Assembly (NCBI RefSeq): GCF_001412215.1
Contig: NZ_LLWP01000001.1
Coordinates: 558,001 to 622,000, forward strand
Direction: 5' to 3'
DNA length: 64,000 nt
From: Pedobacter sp. Hv1
Lineage (GTDB): Bacteria > Bacteroidota > Bacteroidia > Sphingobacteriales > Sphingobacteriaceae
Shown: positions 20,013-30,308 of the stretch, piece after piece
How the letters are laid out: every line of letters begins with the position of its first letter
How positions within the stretch are numbered: position 1 is the first letter of the stretch
The notes under the pieces: generated by a model
Told to the model about the DNA's origin: nothing
What the model saw: the letters and a program-made list of their open reading frames with translations, nothing else
Database searches by the model: none
Program-made: the position numbers and the translations under genes

Positions 20013-20719
20013 TTTTTATTCCTTTTAAGTAATTCTAAAGTTTTTTCTAAAGCACCATGAGCTTTCCAATCATCGTGTCCAGCTATTACCTGATTAATTT
20101 TTTTGTATTTATTTTTGATTGCTAGGATTGTTTTTGGCCATGCCTTTAAATCTGCTTCATCAATATACCCTAAACCTTCGGTCTCCACACTTTTCACCAA
20201 GCAACCTCCATCTAATACTTTATATTGAGGGAACCATACCACCACATTATCTTTGGTATGTCCGGCACCAAAATAATCCACTTGAAAAAGACCATCTCCT
20301 ATTTGAACTGTTTTTCCTGTTTCAATAATATTGGAGGCCATCGGTTTTTTTTCAGCTTTCAAAATATCATTGGTTTGTTTGGAAGCGTAGGTAGGTATAC
20401 CTTTCGCATTGAAAAAACCAAATCCACCAGCTCTATCTCCATGAGAGTGTGTGGCATAAACCCTGATCACTTTTTGGTGGTGTTTTTTCTCTATTGCATC
20501 TAATAAAGGCTGGTTTTGGCTTTGATCCCAAGGAGTATCAAATAAAATCACCCCTTTTGTAGTCACCAAATACATGCTATTGGCTGAAACCAATTCACCC
20601 TGATATTCATGATAAGTGGTGTATACGTACAGTTTTTTGTTGATTGGTACAATATCTAGCTTTTGCGCATCAACTGAAAAACTTAACAGCAATAAAACGA
20701 TCAATAAATTAATCTTCAT
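20009..20719 (-). CDS. Subclass B1 metallo-beta-lactamase
   Basis: A 236-residue exported zinc hydrolase. The start at 20719 gives a clean signal peptide (MKINLLIVLLLLSFSVDAQ); an ATG at 20755 would only add a pre-signal tail. All six B1 zinc ligands are present: H91, H93 and H154 for one site, D95, C173 and H215 for the other, in THSHGDRAGG, GAGHTKDN, GGCLVKS and AGHDDW. K176 (Lys224 in class B numbering) is kept, while the usual LGN (Asn233) reads LGY. It overlaps aguB by 11 bases and aguA by four. Carbapenem hydrolysis is likely by family; no activity is shown here. Confidence 0.93.
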   Translation of the reverse strand: MKINLLIVLLLLSFSVDAQKLDIVPINKKLYVYTTYHEYQGELVSANSMYLVTTKGVILFDTPWDQSQNQPLLDAIEKKHHQKVIRVYATHSHGDRAGGFGFFNAKGIPTYASKQTNDILKAEKKPMASNIIETGKTVQIGDGLFQVDYFGAGHTKDNVVVWFPQYKVLDGGCLVKSVETEGLGYIDEADLKAWPKTILAIKNKYKKINQVIAGHDDWKAHGALEKTLELLKRNKN

Positions 20720-21584
20720 CAATGTATCTTTTTGTAATAGGTTGGTATGAATCAATTCTTCTGTCTCTTAAAAAAGGCCAGTGTTTACGCATAAAATCGC
20801 TTTGGTTTAAATCCAATTCTACAACCGTTGTTTCTTCCTGATCGTGTGAGGCCAAGTAAAGTAATTTACCCTGTGCATTGGTTGCAAAACTACCGCCCCA
20901 GAATTTCATGGCGCCATCTTGCTCAAAACCTACCCTATTTACACTCACTACAGGTACTCCATTGGCCACTGCATGCGAACGTTGAATGGTTTGCCAAGCA
21001 TTGTATTGGTCTTGGTTGGTCTCTTCGTCCTGATCAGTAGCCCAACCAATTGCGGTTGGATAAAACATGATATCGGCACCCATTAATGCGGTAATGCGAG
21101 ACGCTTCTGGATACCATTGGTCCCAGCAAATTAAAATACCAATTTTAGCAAATTTGGTTTCGAAAACTTTATAGCCTAAATCTCCTGGTGTAAAATAAAA
21201 TTTCTCATAAAAAGCAGGATCATCAGGAATATGCATTTTGCGATATTTACCTAAATAAGTACCATCAGCATCTAAAACTGCAGTGGTATTGTGGTATAAG
21301 CCTGCTGCACGTTTCTCAAATAAAGAAGCGATAATTACTACGTTTAATTCTTTTGCCACTACCGATAATGCATCTGTTGATGGACCAGGAATAGCTTCTG
21401 CCAGATCAAAATTACTGTAATCTTCTACATCGCAAAAGTAAAGGGATGTAAACAGCTCTTGTAAACAAACAATTTGCGCACCTTTTGCTGCTGCTTCTCT
21501 TACTTTAACAATCGCTTTATCTAAATTTTCTTGTTTATCCTTTGTACAGCTCATCTGTACCAAGCCAACTTTTACTTTGCTCAT
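20709..21584 (-). CDS. aguB: N-carbamoylputrescine amidase
   Basis: A 291-residue nitrilase-superfamily enzyme that hydrolyses N-carbamoylputrescine to putrescine, CO2 and ammonia. The catalytic triad is visible as E43 (VCLQELF), K116 (GKYRKMHIP) and C153 (LICWDQWYPE). The regions QRSHAVANGVPVVSVNRVG and FWGGSF are typical of the plant and bacterial AguB group. It is the first gene of the cluster, with a -7 box about 90 bases upstream. Pairing with aguA supports the assignment. Confidence 0.94.
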   Translation of the reverse strand: MSKVKVGLVQMSCTKDKQENLDKAIVKVREAAAKGAQIVCLQELFTSLYFCDVEDYSNFDLAEAIPGPSTDALSVVAKELNVVIIASLFEKRAAGLYHNTTAVLDADGTYLGKYRKMHIPDDPAFYEKFYFTPGDLGYKVFETKFAKIGILICWDQWYPEASRITALMGADIMFYPTAIGWATDQDEETNQDQYNAWQTIQRSHAVANGVPVVSVNRVGFEQDGAMKFWGGSFATNAQGKLLYLASHDQEETTVVELDLNQSDFMRKHWPFLRDRRIDSYQPITKRYIDED

Positions 21585-21674
21585 ATCTTAAAAATAGTTA
21601 AATGATAGAAGAATGGAATGATAGAATAAAACATCATTCACTCATTGAAAATTCTTTCATTCAAAATTAGGCTG

Positions 21675-21682
21675 CAAAGTTA
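21675..21682 (-). promoter_or_regulatory. Candidate -7 box for the aguB-bla-aguA cluster
   Basis: TAACTTTG on the minus strand, the same octamer as before eno. It implies a leader of about 86 bases. No palindrome resembling the blaI-start operators is found in 21585-21716. Confidence 0.45.
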
Positions 21683-21716
21683 AAGAAAAAAGGTGGAAGG
21701 CTAAAAGGTATATGCT

Positions 21717-22337
21717 TTACAACAACTTTTTAGTATAGGCATAACGCATTAACCCAATGCCATTGTTTGCACCTGTTTTGCGCATCAGATTTTTACGATG
21801 AGTTTCTACTGTTCTTTCGCTAATAAACAGGTGATCAGCAATCTGTCTGCTGGTCAGTTCTTGGGCTAATAATCTCAATACTTCCAACTCTCGTTCGGTA
21901 ATCTGGTTTTCTGGCATTTCTTGTGGCAAAAGCGCACTCAATAATGCCTTATTTACTTCGGCACTAAAATACTGCCTCCCCTTCTCTACTGTTTCTATGG
22001 CATTTACCAATTCTTGTTGGGCATATTTTTTCAATACATATCCATCTACACCTGCGGCTAACATTTCACGGATCATGATCACTTCATCATGCATGCTCAA
22101 TACGATAATCTTTAAGCTGGGTTGGATCACTTTTGATCTTTTCACCAATGTTAAACCATCCATATCTGGCATGGCATAATCGGTAATCATGATATCGACC
22201 TGATGTTGTTTGAGATAAGCCAAAGCAAAGTCTCCTGATGTCAATTTGTTCACAACCTCCAATCCTTCTACGGTTTGCAATAGTGCCTGCAAACCATCAG
22301 AAACTATAGCATGGTCATCTACTAACAATATTTTCAT
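21717..22337 (-). CDS. NarL/LuxR-family response regulator
   Basis: A 206-residue two-component regulator. The receiver domain has the acidic pair D7-D8, phospho-acceptor D53 in MITDYAMPD, and the K in VLKKYAQ. The C-terminal helix-turn-helix (about residues 142-206) reads ITERELEVLRLLAQELTSRQIADHLFISERTVETHRKNLM. It is divergent from the histidine kinase gene at 22473, 135 bases away, and is almost certainly its partner. Target genes are unknown. Confidence 0.94.
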   Translation of the reverse strand: MKILLVDDHAIVSDGLQALLQTVEGLEVVNKLTSGDFALAYLKQHQVDIMITDYAMPDMDGLTLVKRSKVIQPSLKIIVLSMHDEVIMIREMLAAGVDGYVLKKYAQQELVNAIETVEKGRQYFSAEVNKALLSALLPQEMPENQITERELEVLRLLAQELTSRQIADHLFISERTVETHRKNLMRKTGANNGIGLMRYAYTKKLL

Positions 22338-22472
22338 GGCAAATTAATTGAGCGTGCATGAAAATAAACATATTTATTTAACACTTAAGTTTTTAAATAA
22401 AAAATACGTGTTAGTGGGTATATAAATCAGCTCCGTTATCGCCTAGTTTTATGTTGATTTAATTGCTTTCTC

Positions 22473-24437
22473 ATGCCAATGCATCAAACCATCTTAACTG
22501 TAAAAAAGGCAACTGTATTTATCTTATTGTGCATCAGTTCGATTACCATGGCCATGGGACAATCGAAGATAGATAGTTTAAAGGAGGCGCTAAATAGTCA
22601 AAAGGATAAGAAGCGTCTTGCACTCTTGCTCGAACTTTGTTGGGAGTACCGTTACCATCATCCAGATTCGGCCCGTATGTATGGTTACCAAGCGCTTAAA
22701 ATTGCCAAAACCCAGAAAAATATTCATATAGAGGTAGAAGCCCTGCATAATTTGGCAGTTACCTACGAGGCCCAAGGAAATTACAAGCAATCGTTAGCTT
22801 ACAATACTGCTGCGCTAAAGCTGCGACAACAAATTGGTGATGAGCTAAAAACAGCCAATACCTTAAACAACATTGGTATTGCTTACGATGAATTGGGCAA
22901 CTTTACCTTATCCTTAAAACATTACAATTTAGCTTACCACACCTACAAAAAATACCGAAACCTTGAAGGCATCGCTTTGGTAGGCACTAATCTGGGCATT
23001 CTCTTCAAAGCTCATCGAGATTACAAAAACGTAATCAAGTATTATAGAGAGGCTAATGGCATTTACCAAAAATTAAAACAAGCTCGCGAGGTGGCATTTA
23101 CTGAAGCTAATTTAGGTTCGGTTTATTTTTACACCAAACAGTACGATAGTTGTCTCTATTATTCGTTAAAAGCGCAGAAAACCTTTAAACAACTTAATAT
23201 TCTTCAATTTTTGCCCGTTACTTATGTCAATGCTGGCATGGCCTACGGCGAATTGGGACAAACACAAAAAGCCATTGATTTCTTAACTATTGCTATTGAT
23301 CTCAATGTAAAGTACAACAATAGAAAAGAACTCGCCTTTGCCCGTATTTATTTCGCAAAGCTGATGTTAAAACTCAAGCGATTTAAAGAGGCCACTGCAA
23401 ATGCCCAGCAAGCTGTTGAGGGTGCTGAGGCCATTGGCGCCAGCAATGAGGTAATGGAGGGAAAGCATATTTTATCAAAAATATATGCGCAACAAGGCAA
23501 TTTTGATAAAGCTTACCAACTTTTTGCAAGTGCTACCAAAATCAAGGATTCTTTATTTCAAAAAGATAAAACTGAAACCATTTCAGCTTATCAAGTACGT
23601 TATGAGACAGAAAAGAAAGAAGAGAAAATTAAATCGCTCAATCAACAGTCGTTAATACAGCAATTGAAAATCAAGCAAAGCAATCTCTTGCTTTTTATCT
23701 CTGGCATTGTGATGGTTACTGGGCTAATTATTGTTTATTTTATCCTTAACCGTAGAAAACTAAAGGCCAGGGCCGAATTACAAACTGAAATTAATAAACA
23801 GCAAGAACAAACTACAAAGGCGGTTTTAAGTGCCGAAGAAAATGAACGAATTCGAATTGCGGCAGATTTGCATGATGGTGTTGGACAATTGCTTTCAACA
23901 GCTTTAATTAGTTTTAATGGACTGGTAAAAACCTATCAATACATTGATGAGCATGAGAAAGAGAAAACCAAAAATGTACTTTCTCTATTGAATGAGAGTT
24001 ACGACGAAATGCGTTCTATTTCTCACCAAATGATGCCTAATGCTTTAATTAAAGCAGGATTAACTACTGCCGTTAAAGATTTTCTGGCTAAGATTGATAA
24101 AGATCAGCTAAAAGTTACTTTAGAAACCATTGGCTTAAATACTCGGTTAGATGCTCAAGTTGAATCGGTGCTTTATCGGGTGATCCAAGAAACGGTAAAC
24201 AATGTAATTAAACATGCCAATGCCAACACGCTCAACCTCCAGTTTTTAAAAGATGAAGATGGGGTTTCAATTACAATTGAGGATGATGGAAAGGGTTTTG
24301 ATATTGCGCTTCTTCTCCAAAACGAGGGAATTGGTTTAAAGAATATGGTCTCTAGAATTGCCTTTTTAAAAGGAACTATCGATTTTGATTCAGCTATTGG
24401 AAAAGGTACTTTGGTTGCTATCCATATTCCAAATTAA
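22473..24437 (+). CDS. Tetratricopeptide-repeat sensor histidine kinase
   Basis: A 654-residue sensor kinase. A signal-like N-terminus is followed by six or seven TPR units over residues 60-370, so the sensor part is probably periplasmic. A membrane span lies near residues 405-427, then a coiled coil. The HisKA_3 dimerisation segment has the phosphorylated H467 in AADLHDGVGQLLS, and the HATPase domain ends the protein (NNVIKHANA, DDGKGFD, GIGLKNM). Such kinases pair with NarL-type regulators, here encoded divergently. The last bases overlap the convergent CWC gene by four. Confidence 0.93.
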   Translation: MPMHQTILTVKKATVFILLCISSITMAMGQSKIDSLKEALNSQKDKKRLALLLELCWEYRYHHPDSARMYGYQALKIAKTQKNIHIEVEALHNLAVTYEAQGNYKQSLAYNTAALKLRQQIGDELKTANTLNNIGIAYDELGNFTLSLKHYNLAYHTYKKYRNLEGIALVGTNLGILFKAHRDYKNVIKYYREANGIYQKLKQAREVAFTEANLGSVYFYTKQYDSCLYYSLKAQKTFKQLNILQFLPVTYVNAGMAYGELGQTQKAIDFLTIAIDLNVKYNNRKELAFARIYFAKLMLKLKRFKEATANAQQAVEGAEAIGASNEVMEGKHILSKIYAQQGNFDKAYQLFASATKIKDSLFQKDKTETISAYQVRYETEKKEEKIKSLNQQSLIQQLKIKQSNLLLFISGIVMVTGLIIVYFILNRRKLKARAELQTEINKQQEQTTKAVLSAEENERIRIAADLHDGVGQLLSTALISFNGLVKTYQYIDEHEKEKTKNVLSLLNESYDEMRSISHQMMPNALIKAGLTTAVKDFLAKIDKDQLKVTLETIGLNTRLDAQVESVLYRVIQETVNNVIKHANANTLNLQFLKDEDGVSITIEDDGKGFDIALLLQNEGIGLKNMVSRIAFLKGTIDFDSAIGKGTLVAIHIPN

Positions 24438-24655
24438 ATGGAATTTAAACTCTCTCGATATTCTTGTTGCAGCTCGAAAAGACATTTGGCACATAAACAA
24501 CCATCGTAAAGTTCGCTAATGTGCTGTACCTCATTGATACTCAACTGAACGGCACTGCATTGACACTTGGTATAAGAATTGGCCTTACACTCAATAGCTG
24601 TTCCGCAACGTTCGCAGGGAATAACTTCATGTTTGCTATGACCGGGAGTATACAT
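24434..24655 (-). CDS. Cysteine-rich CWC family protein
   Basis: A 73-residue protein with Cys at CERC, ECKAN, CQCS and CLCAKC, the spacing of the cysteine-rich CWC family, which should bind zinc. Function of the family is not known. Its stop codon overlaps the stop of the histidine kinase gene on the other strand, so no terminator fits between them. The ATG is preceded by a short intergenic stretch containing another GGTTAATTAG word. Confidence 0.8.
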   Translation of the reverse strand: MYTPGHSKHEVIPCERCGTAIECKANSYTKCQCSAVQLSINEVQHISELYDGCLCAKCLFELQQEYRESLNSI

Positions 24656-24804
24656 TAATGCATTGGTTAATTAGTTCATTTGTACATCAGGTTAGTTTAG
24701 CATAGCTTCTTACCTCATTGCAATACAAAAGTATAAACAAAAATAAGGTTCTGTACTTTACAGCCAGAACCTTTACATAATAATTAGAATCTTAAGTGGT
24801 TGAG

Positions 24805-25227
24805 CTATTGCAATAAAAATACAACGTACGTATAACCACTGCCCGAAGCTACTGGTATGTAATACTTAAGCTGGTCTGCTGATGCTTCGGCTAATGTATA
24901 TTTCACTCCCTTGATTACGATTTCTTTATTGACAACACTATACGTGCCTGTTGTTGTTTTTTCTTCAGTAACCTCACATTTTTCAGTGCCATTATCTATT
25001 TTAAAAGTTCCATCGGCATTAAAGTTATACAAATCGTCTTTCTGACAGTCGGTAACAGCTTGGTACAGAACATCACCTTTAGGGTTTGTGCTTGTATTTT
25101 TATCTTGTAAAGCCCTTTTCCAGGTTTTGCTCAATAATGGGTCTGTTTCTTTATTTTCTTTTTTACAAGCCGTAAAAATACTAGCAGTGATGATTAAAAG
25201 CAGGATTGGCAGTTTATATTTTTTCAT
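24805..25227 (-). CDS. Lipocalin-like lipoprotein
   Basis: A 140-residue lipoprotein with a lipobox FTAC and the lipidated Cys at residue 21, followed by KKENKETDPL. The mature part, with LSKTWKR, FNADGTFKID and GTYSVVNKEIVIKG, has the small beta-barrel pattern seen in Bacteroidota lipocalin-like proteins. Ligand and role are unknown. It resembles the 33926-34348 lipoprotein in length and plan but not closely in sequence. It is monocistronic. Confidence 0.75.
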   Translation of the reverse strand: MKKYKLPILLLIITASIFTACKKENKETDPLLSKTWKRALQDKNTSTNPKGDVLYQAVTDCQKDDLYNFNADGTFKIDNGTEKCEVTEEKTTTGTYSVVNKEIVIKGVKYTLAEASADQLKYYIPVASGSGYTYVVFLLQ

Positions 25228-25310
25228 GGCCCTAAAATATCAAAAAAAAACTTTGACAGTTATAAAAAAACTGCCAAAGTCAATTGTGTTAAGTAGTATG
25301 GTTAATGAGA

Positions 25311-27695
25311 TTAACCTGAGCAGCTAATGCATCCATCTTCCATTGAGCAAACTGGCCCATCGGTAATTTCTTCAGCTACTTGGTCTTGTGCAATTGTATC
25401 TGGAATAACTGCTTCTATTGCTTTACCACCTTGGTTTTCTACCGTGAACTTAACAGCTTGCGAAGCCGCTTGTGTACGTAGGTAGTACATACCTGTTTTC
25501 AATCCTTTTTTCCAAGCATAGAAGTGCATTGAAGTTAGTTTTGAAGTGTTTGGGGCATTGATAAACAAGTTTAGCGATTGCGATTGACAGATATAGGCAC
25601 CTCTATCGGCAGCCATATCGATGATGTTACGCATTTTAATTTCCCAAACTGTTTTGTATAATTCTTTGATATAATCAGGAATTTCTGCAATGTCTTGAAT
25701 TGAGCCATTGGCCAAGATAATTCTGTCTTTCATGGCTGGTGTCCACAAGCCTAAAGCAACTAGGTCTTTCAATAAATGTTTGTTTACCACTACAAACTCT
25801 CCGCTCAATACTCTTCTGGTATAGATATTTGAAGTGTATGGTTCAAAACATTCGTTGTTACCCAAAATCTGCGAAGTAGAAGCAGTTGGCATTGGTGCTA
25901 CCAATAATGAGTTGTATACGCCTGTTTTAACTACACGTTTGCGTAAGCTTGCCCAATCCCAACGGTTACTTGATGGCGTTACGTTCCATAAGTCAAATTG
26001 GAATTTACCTTTAGATAAAGGCGAACCCTTAAAGGTTTCGTAGGCACCATTTTTCACAGCTAGATCAGCTGATGCTGTCATTGAAGCAAAATAGATGGTT
26101 TCAAAGATATCTTTATTCAATTCTTTAGCCGCATCGCTCTCAAATGGTAAACGCATTAAGATAAATGCATCGGCCAAACCTTGTACACCTAAACCAACTG
26201 GGCGGTGGCGGAAGTTAGAGTTTTGTGCTTCAATAACTGGGTAATAGTTATGATCGATAATTCTATTTAAGTTTAAGGTGGCCTGATAAGTTACCTCATA
26301 TAATTTTTGGTGGTCGAACTCACCGTTAATTACAAATCGTGGTAAAGCCAATGAAGCCAAGTTACATACCGCTACTTCATCTTTAGAAGTATACTCGATA
26401 ATTTCGGTACAAAGGTTAGAGCTTTTAATGGTACCTAAATTTTGTTGGTTAGATTTGCTATTTGCAGCATCCTTATACAATAGATAAGGGGTGCCTGTTT
26501 CAATCTGCGCATCTAAAATAGCGAACCAAAGTTCTTGCGCTTTAATTGTTTTACGGGCTCTACCTTCTTTTTCGTAACGGGTATAGAGCTCATTAAATTC
26601 TTCACTATGGCAATCTGCTAAGCCTGGTGCCTCGTCTGGAGAGAATAAGCTCCAATCGCCATTGTCTTCTACACGTTGCATAAATAAATCGCAGATCCAA
26701 AGTGCATAGAACAAATCGCGGGCACGCATTTCTTCTTTACCGTGGTTTTTACGTAGATCTAAGAAAGCAAAGATATCAGCATGCCAAGGCTCAATATAAA
26801 TGGCAAATGCACCTTTACGTTTACCTCCACCTTGATCTACATAACGAGCAGTATCATTAAATACTTTTAGCATTGGTACAATACCATTACTGGTGCCATT
26901 TGTACCACCAATATAAGCACCTGTTGCACGGATGTTATGGATACTTAATCCAATACCACCAGCACTTTGAGAGATTTTAGCGGTTTGTTTTAAGGTATCG
27001 TAAATTCCTTCAATACTATCATCTTGCATAGTTAATAAAAAGCACGATGACATTTGAGGTTTAGGTGTAGCTGCATTGAACAAAGTTGGGGTAGCATGTG
27101 TAAACCAACGCTCGCTCATTAAGTTATAGGTTTTGATTGCACTTTCGATATCTTCTTTGTGGATACCAACGGACACCCGCATAAATAAATGTTGTGGGCG
27201 CTCTACAATCTGACCATTTACTTTTAACAAGTAAGATTTTTCTAGGGTTTTAAAACCAAAATAATCAAAACCAAAATCTCTATCGTAGATAATTGTACTA
27301 TCTAAAATATCAGCATTGTTCTTGATCACTTCCCAAACGTCATCAGCAATTAATGATGATGGTTTATCTGTTTTAGGATCGATATAGGTATATAACATTT
27401 CCATCGTTTTGGAGAACGACTTCACTGTATTTTTATGCAAGTTAGATACCGCAATACGCGAAGCTAACAAAGCATAATCTGGATGTTTGGTAGTTAGGGA
27501 TGCAGCCGTTTCTGCCGCAAGATTATCAAGTTCTGAAGTAGTAACACCATCATATAAACCTTCAATTACCTTCTTGGCAACGTCTATAGGGTCTACTAAT
27601 TCTGCATTAAAACCATAACATAACTTCTCAATACGAGCAGTTATCTTATCAAACTTCACCGCTTCTTGGCGGCCATCTCTTTTTATTACAAACAT
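25311..27695 (-). CDS. nrdA: Ribonucleoside-diphosphate reductase, alpha subunit
   Basis: Large subunit of class Ia ribonucleotide reductase, 794 residues, reducing ribonucleoside diphosphates for DNA synthesis. An N-terminal ATP-cone (about residues 1-95) gives allosteric activity control. Active-site cysteines can be seen in [15 protein letters not shown] and the C-terminal relay CISCSG; the radical-path and loop regions NLASLALP and [15 protein letters not shown] are intact. It follows nrdB on the same strand after 158 bases that contain word-like repeats, so the two may be separately processed. Confidence 0.97.
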   Translation of the reverse strand: MFVIKRDGRQEAVKFDKITARIEKLCYGFNAELVDPIDVAKKVIEGLYDGVTTSELDNLAAETAASLTTKHPDYALLASRIAVSNLHKNTVKSFSKTMEMLYTYIDPKTDKPSSLIADDVWEVIKNNADILDSTIIYDRDFGFDYFGFKTLEKSYLLKVNGQIVERPQHLFMRVSVGIHKEDIESAIKTYNLMSERWFTHATPTLFNAATPKPQMSSCFLLTMQDDSIEGIYDTLKQTAKISQSAGGIGLSIHNIRATGAYIGGTNGTSNGIVPMLKVFNDTARYVDQGGGKRKGAFAIYIEPWHADIFAFLDLRKNHGKEEMRARDLFYALWICDLFMQRVEDNGDWSLFSPDEAPGLADCHSEEFNELYTRYEKEGRARKTIKAQELWFAILDAQIETGTPYLLYKDAANSKSNQQNLGTIKSSNLCTEIIEYTSKDEVAVCNLASLALPRFVINGEFDHQKLYEVTYQATLNLNRIIDHNYYPVIEAQNSNFRHRPVGLGVQGLADAFILMRLPFESDAAKELNKDIFETIYFASMTASADLAVKNGAYETFKGSPLSKGKFQFDLWNVTPSSNRWDWASLRKRVVKTGVYNSLLVAPMPTASTSQILGNNECFEPYTSNIYTRRVLSGEFVVVNKHLLKDLVALGLWTPAMKDRIILANGSIQDIAEIPDYIKELYKTVWEIKMRNIIDMAADRGAYICQSQSLNLFINAPNTSKLTSMHFYAWKKGLKTGMYYLRTQAASQAVKFTVENQGGKAIEAVIPDTIAQDQVAEEITDGPVCSMEDGCISCSG

Positions 27696-27704
27696 ACTTT
27701 AACA

Positions 27705-27853
27705 GATTTGAGATTTGGGATATGAGACTTGAAACAAATCGCACATCTTAAATCTTATAATTAACTTTTTACATTTTGGTAAAAAAGACCCCTAACCTTC
27801 TATTTTTACCTGTTTATTTCTTTCGGCTTTAAGCTTTTAACTTTCTGCTTTCT
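27705..27853. repeat. Intergenic word-like repeats between nrdB and nrdA
   Basis: The plus strand carries AGATTTGAGATTTGGGATATGAGACTTGA, then ATCTTAAATCTT and CTTTCGGCTTTAAGCTTTTAACTTTCTGCTTTC. These are tandem variants of short words with no coding potential. The second set resembles, in reverse complement, the block at 63203-63240. Confidence 0.45.
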
Positions 27854-28825
27854 TTAAAAATCGTCGTCTAGTGAAAAAGCCGAAGCTTTGTCTTCTGTAG
27901 AGGTTAACACTCCACTTTTTTGGTAATCGCCTACTCTTTTTTCAAAGAAATTGGTTTTTCCTTGTAGTGAAATCATTTCCATAAAATCGAATGGATTGGT
28001 AGCATTGTATATTTTGGCATAACCTAGTTCAGCTACCCATCTATCGGCTACAAACTCGATATATTGGCTCATTAGTTTGGCATTCATACCAATTAAGGCA
28101 ACTGGTAAAGCATCGGTAATAAATTCTTTCTCAATTTCTACCGCATCTTTGATAATCCCATGAACCGCTTCTTGGGTCAACTTGTTTGCCAACATACTGT
28201 ACAATAAACAAGCAAACTCGCAGTGCATTCCCTCATCTCTAGAGATCAGCTCATTGCTAAAGGTTAAACCTGGCATTAAACCACGTTTCTTTAACCAAAA
28301 AATAGAGCAGAAACTACCGCTGAAGAAAATTCCTTCTACCGCAGCAAAAGCAACTAAACGCTCGGCAAAATTTCCATTATCGATCCAACGCAATGCCCAT
28401 TCTGCTTTTCTTTTTACTGCCGGAACAGTATCAATGGCATGGAACAAACGATCTTTCTCATCTGGATCTTTTACATAAGTATCAATCAGCAAAGCATAGG
28501 TTTCTGCATGGATGTTTTCCATCATAATTTGGAAACCATAAAAACAACGTGCTTCTGGCAATTGAACCTCACTCATGAAGTTTACGGCTAAGTTCTCATT
28601 TACAATACCATCACTGGCAGAGAAAAAGGCTAGAATATGAGAAATGAAATGTCTTTCACCGCTATTTAAGTTATCCCAATGTTTCTGATCGTCTGATAAA
28701 TCAATTTCTTCAGCCGTCCAAAAACTTGCTTCACTCTTTTTGTACATCTCCCAAATCGCAGGATATTTAATCGGCAAAAGAACAAAACGATCCTTATTTT
28801 CTCTTAGTAGTAACTCTTCTTCCAT
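27854..28825 (-). CDS. nrdB: Ribonucleoside-diphosphate reductase, beta subunit
   Basis: Small subunit of class I ribonucleotide reductase, 323 residues, housing the diiron centre and tyrosyl radical. Metal ligands are visible in [13 protein letters not shown] (E, H, with the radical Tyr) and [10 protein letters not shown] (E, H), and in the early [12 protein letters not shown]. The C-terminal SLDDDF is the tail that docks into NrdA. It is upstream of nrdA on the same strand and has a long 446-base 5' region. Confidence 0.97.
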   Translation of the reverse strand: MEEELLLRENKDRFVLLPIKYPAIWEMYKKSEASFWTAEEIDLSDDQKHWDNLNSGERHFISHILAFFSASDGIVNENLAVNFMSEVQLPEARCFYGFQIMMENIHAETYALLIDTYVKDPDEKDRLFHAIDTVPAVKRKAEWALRWIDNGNFAERLVAFAAVEGIFFSGSFCSIFWLKKRGLMPGLTFSNELISRDEGMHCEFACLLYSMLANKLTQEAVHGIIKDAVEIEKEFITDALPVALIGMNAKLMSQYIEFVADRWVAELGYAKIYNATNPFDFMEMISLQGKTNFFEKRVGDYQKSGVLTSTEDKASAFSLDDDF

Positions 28826-29271
28826 AAGTTCAATTTTTTTTAACGTTTAGAAATTTTTATCGGTTATTCCCATTTTTAAAATCTGGGCCGGATGCCCTTT
28901 ATTCTTCAAATAATGTCAAACCCCTTAACCTAAAAGCTTTAGCAAAATCCAGCCGCCAACAAATACCATTTAGTTTTAGAATGTTGAAAAACGCTGATTT
29001 TTTGCAGGTTTTTAATTAACTAAATATTAAGTACTTAAATAATATTAGGAGTGGATTCTTTTAAAGAACTTTGTTTAACAAATATAGAAGTTGAGGGATT
29101 TTTTGAGCTACAAAGTTGTTAACATGTTGTGAAATTGAAGGCCATTTTTCATCAGAATTCTGTCAGAAACAACATCAAAAAAAGCTAATTATTTCTTTTT
29201 AAGGACTTACAGAATCAAAACGAGTGTTAATAATTTTAAAAACAGAAGTTGTAACACCAAAAACGTACAAC
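28826..29271. other. Intergenic region between nrdB and rlpA
   Basis: No ORF of note on either strand. The only signal I support is a minus-strand TATATTTG at 29079-29086, which fits the -7 consensus and would give nrdB a leader of about 245 bases; a TTTG lies 24 bases farther up, longer than usual. I see no clear NrdR box. Confidence 0.4.
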
Positions 29272-29658
29272 TTATAGGGGTTGAGCATAAGAGATTTCTA
29301 CCTTGGCATAACCGAGCTTATAAATGCCTATGGCCTTGGCTGCTGAGCTTGAAATATCTAACGAAAACTTCTTGCTAAATGGACCACGATCGTTCACTCT
29401 TACCTCTACTGTTTTTCCGGTTCTCAAGTTTTTAACTTTTACAATAGTACCAAATGGAAGGGTACGATGTGCTGCTGTATATTTTTTGCTCCTATACCTT
29501 TCTCCACTTGTTGTTTTTCTACCTTCAAATTTTTTGGCATAATAAGTAGCAAAAATAGTTTTTACAACGGTATCAGGTTCTTTTGTAGGTACTTGTTGTG
29601 CTTTTGCAGCGAAAGAAGCAAGGCAAATGAACAGTAAAAGTTTCAAATGAAATTTCAT
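29272..29658 (-). CDS. Septal ring lytic transglycosylase RlpA-like protein
   Basis: A 128-residue exported protein whose whole mature part is a double-psi beta-barrel. ATYYAKKFEGRKTTSGERY, HRTLPFGTIVKVKNL and VRVNDRGPF are the RlpA hallmarks; the Asp in NDRGPF is the proposed catalytic residue. The ATG at 29658 starts the signal peptide; a TTG eight codons upstream is open but lies against the -7 box at 29680-29687. No SPOR domain is present, as is usual for short Bacteroidota forms. Confidence 0.9.
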   Translation of the reverse strand: MKFHLKLLLFICLASFAAKAQQVPTKEPDTVVKTIFATYYAKKFEGRKTTSGERYRSKKYTAAHRTLPFGTIVKVKNLRTGKTVEVRVNDRGPFSKKFSLDISSSAAKAIGIYKLGYAKVEISYAQPL

Positions 29659-29679
29659 ATCGTTTTGATCAGCGGAGGG

Positions 29680-29687
29680 CAAATATA
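29680..29687 (-). promoter_or_regulatory. Candidate -7 box for the RlpA-like gene
   Basis: TATATTTG on the minus strand, about 21 bases before the ATG at 29658. It overlaps the alternative upstream TTG start and so argues for the ATG. Confidence 0.55.
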
Positions 29688-29832
29688 CAAAATCATTTTT
29701 TTATGCCTTTTTTGTATTGATTTTTGGTGTGAATAACCATGCAAAACTAGCGCAACAAAAGAGATTCTTGATTCTTCACGGACGATAATAATTAAAATAC
29801 TTGATGAATTTGAAGGATTGACACCATTAACA

Positions 29833-30308
29833 TTAGCTGTTTTTTAAGAACAATTTACAACCTAAATCGAACCAACTTTGGTTTTGATCAATAAAGATAA
29901 TTTCGACATTAGAGTTTTCACCTCTAAAACCAACACCAATATTTGTTGGTATTTCATTACCATACTTCTTCTTAAAAACTTCCTGAAGATCAATATTATG
30001 ACCATATTTAGCACAATAAACTGCAAACAGCACTAAACCTCTGGGATCTTCACCAGCATTTAGGTACTTGATCAGGCCCAATGCTTCATAGACAGACACT
30101 TTTTCTATAGAGTTGTCTTCATTAGTATCATCATAAATAATATCTTCTGGCAATTTAGGTAAATTATAAAAATCAGCTAATTGTTGAAAAGCCATTTCTG
30201 CCTGTTCAACAATAGGTACATCTGCATTTTGAATTGCCACCAACATTTCAGAAAGTCTTTCATCTGAATTAACCCATTTTTGAAAAGAATCTATCTTATT
30301 TTTTTCAT
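29833..30308 (-). pseudogene. Gene of unknown function with an apparent frameshift at the second codon
   Basis: The intact part, from an ATG at 30246, encodes 137 residues with no motif I recognise; it is acidic and helical at first, with a C-terminal strand region near IEIIFIDQ. The same frame stays open upstream to 30315 and reads NKIDSFQKWVNSDERLSE, which looks like coding sequence but has no ATG, GTG or TTG. An ATG at 30308 followed by seven A lies in the wrong frame; eight A would join it to the long frame and give about 158 residues. Either the gene is broken, the tract varies, or the base count is an error. Confidence 0.5.

Noticed and set aside
20719..20755. Upstream ATG start for the metallo-beta-lactamase
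   Set aside because: It places 12 hydrophilic residues before a complete signal peptide and lies deeper in aguB.
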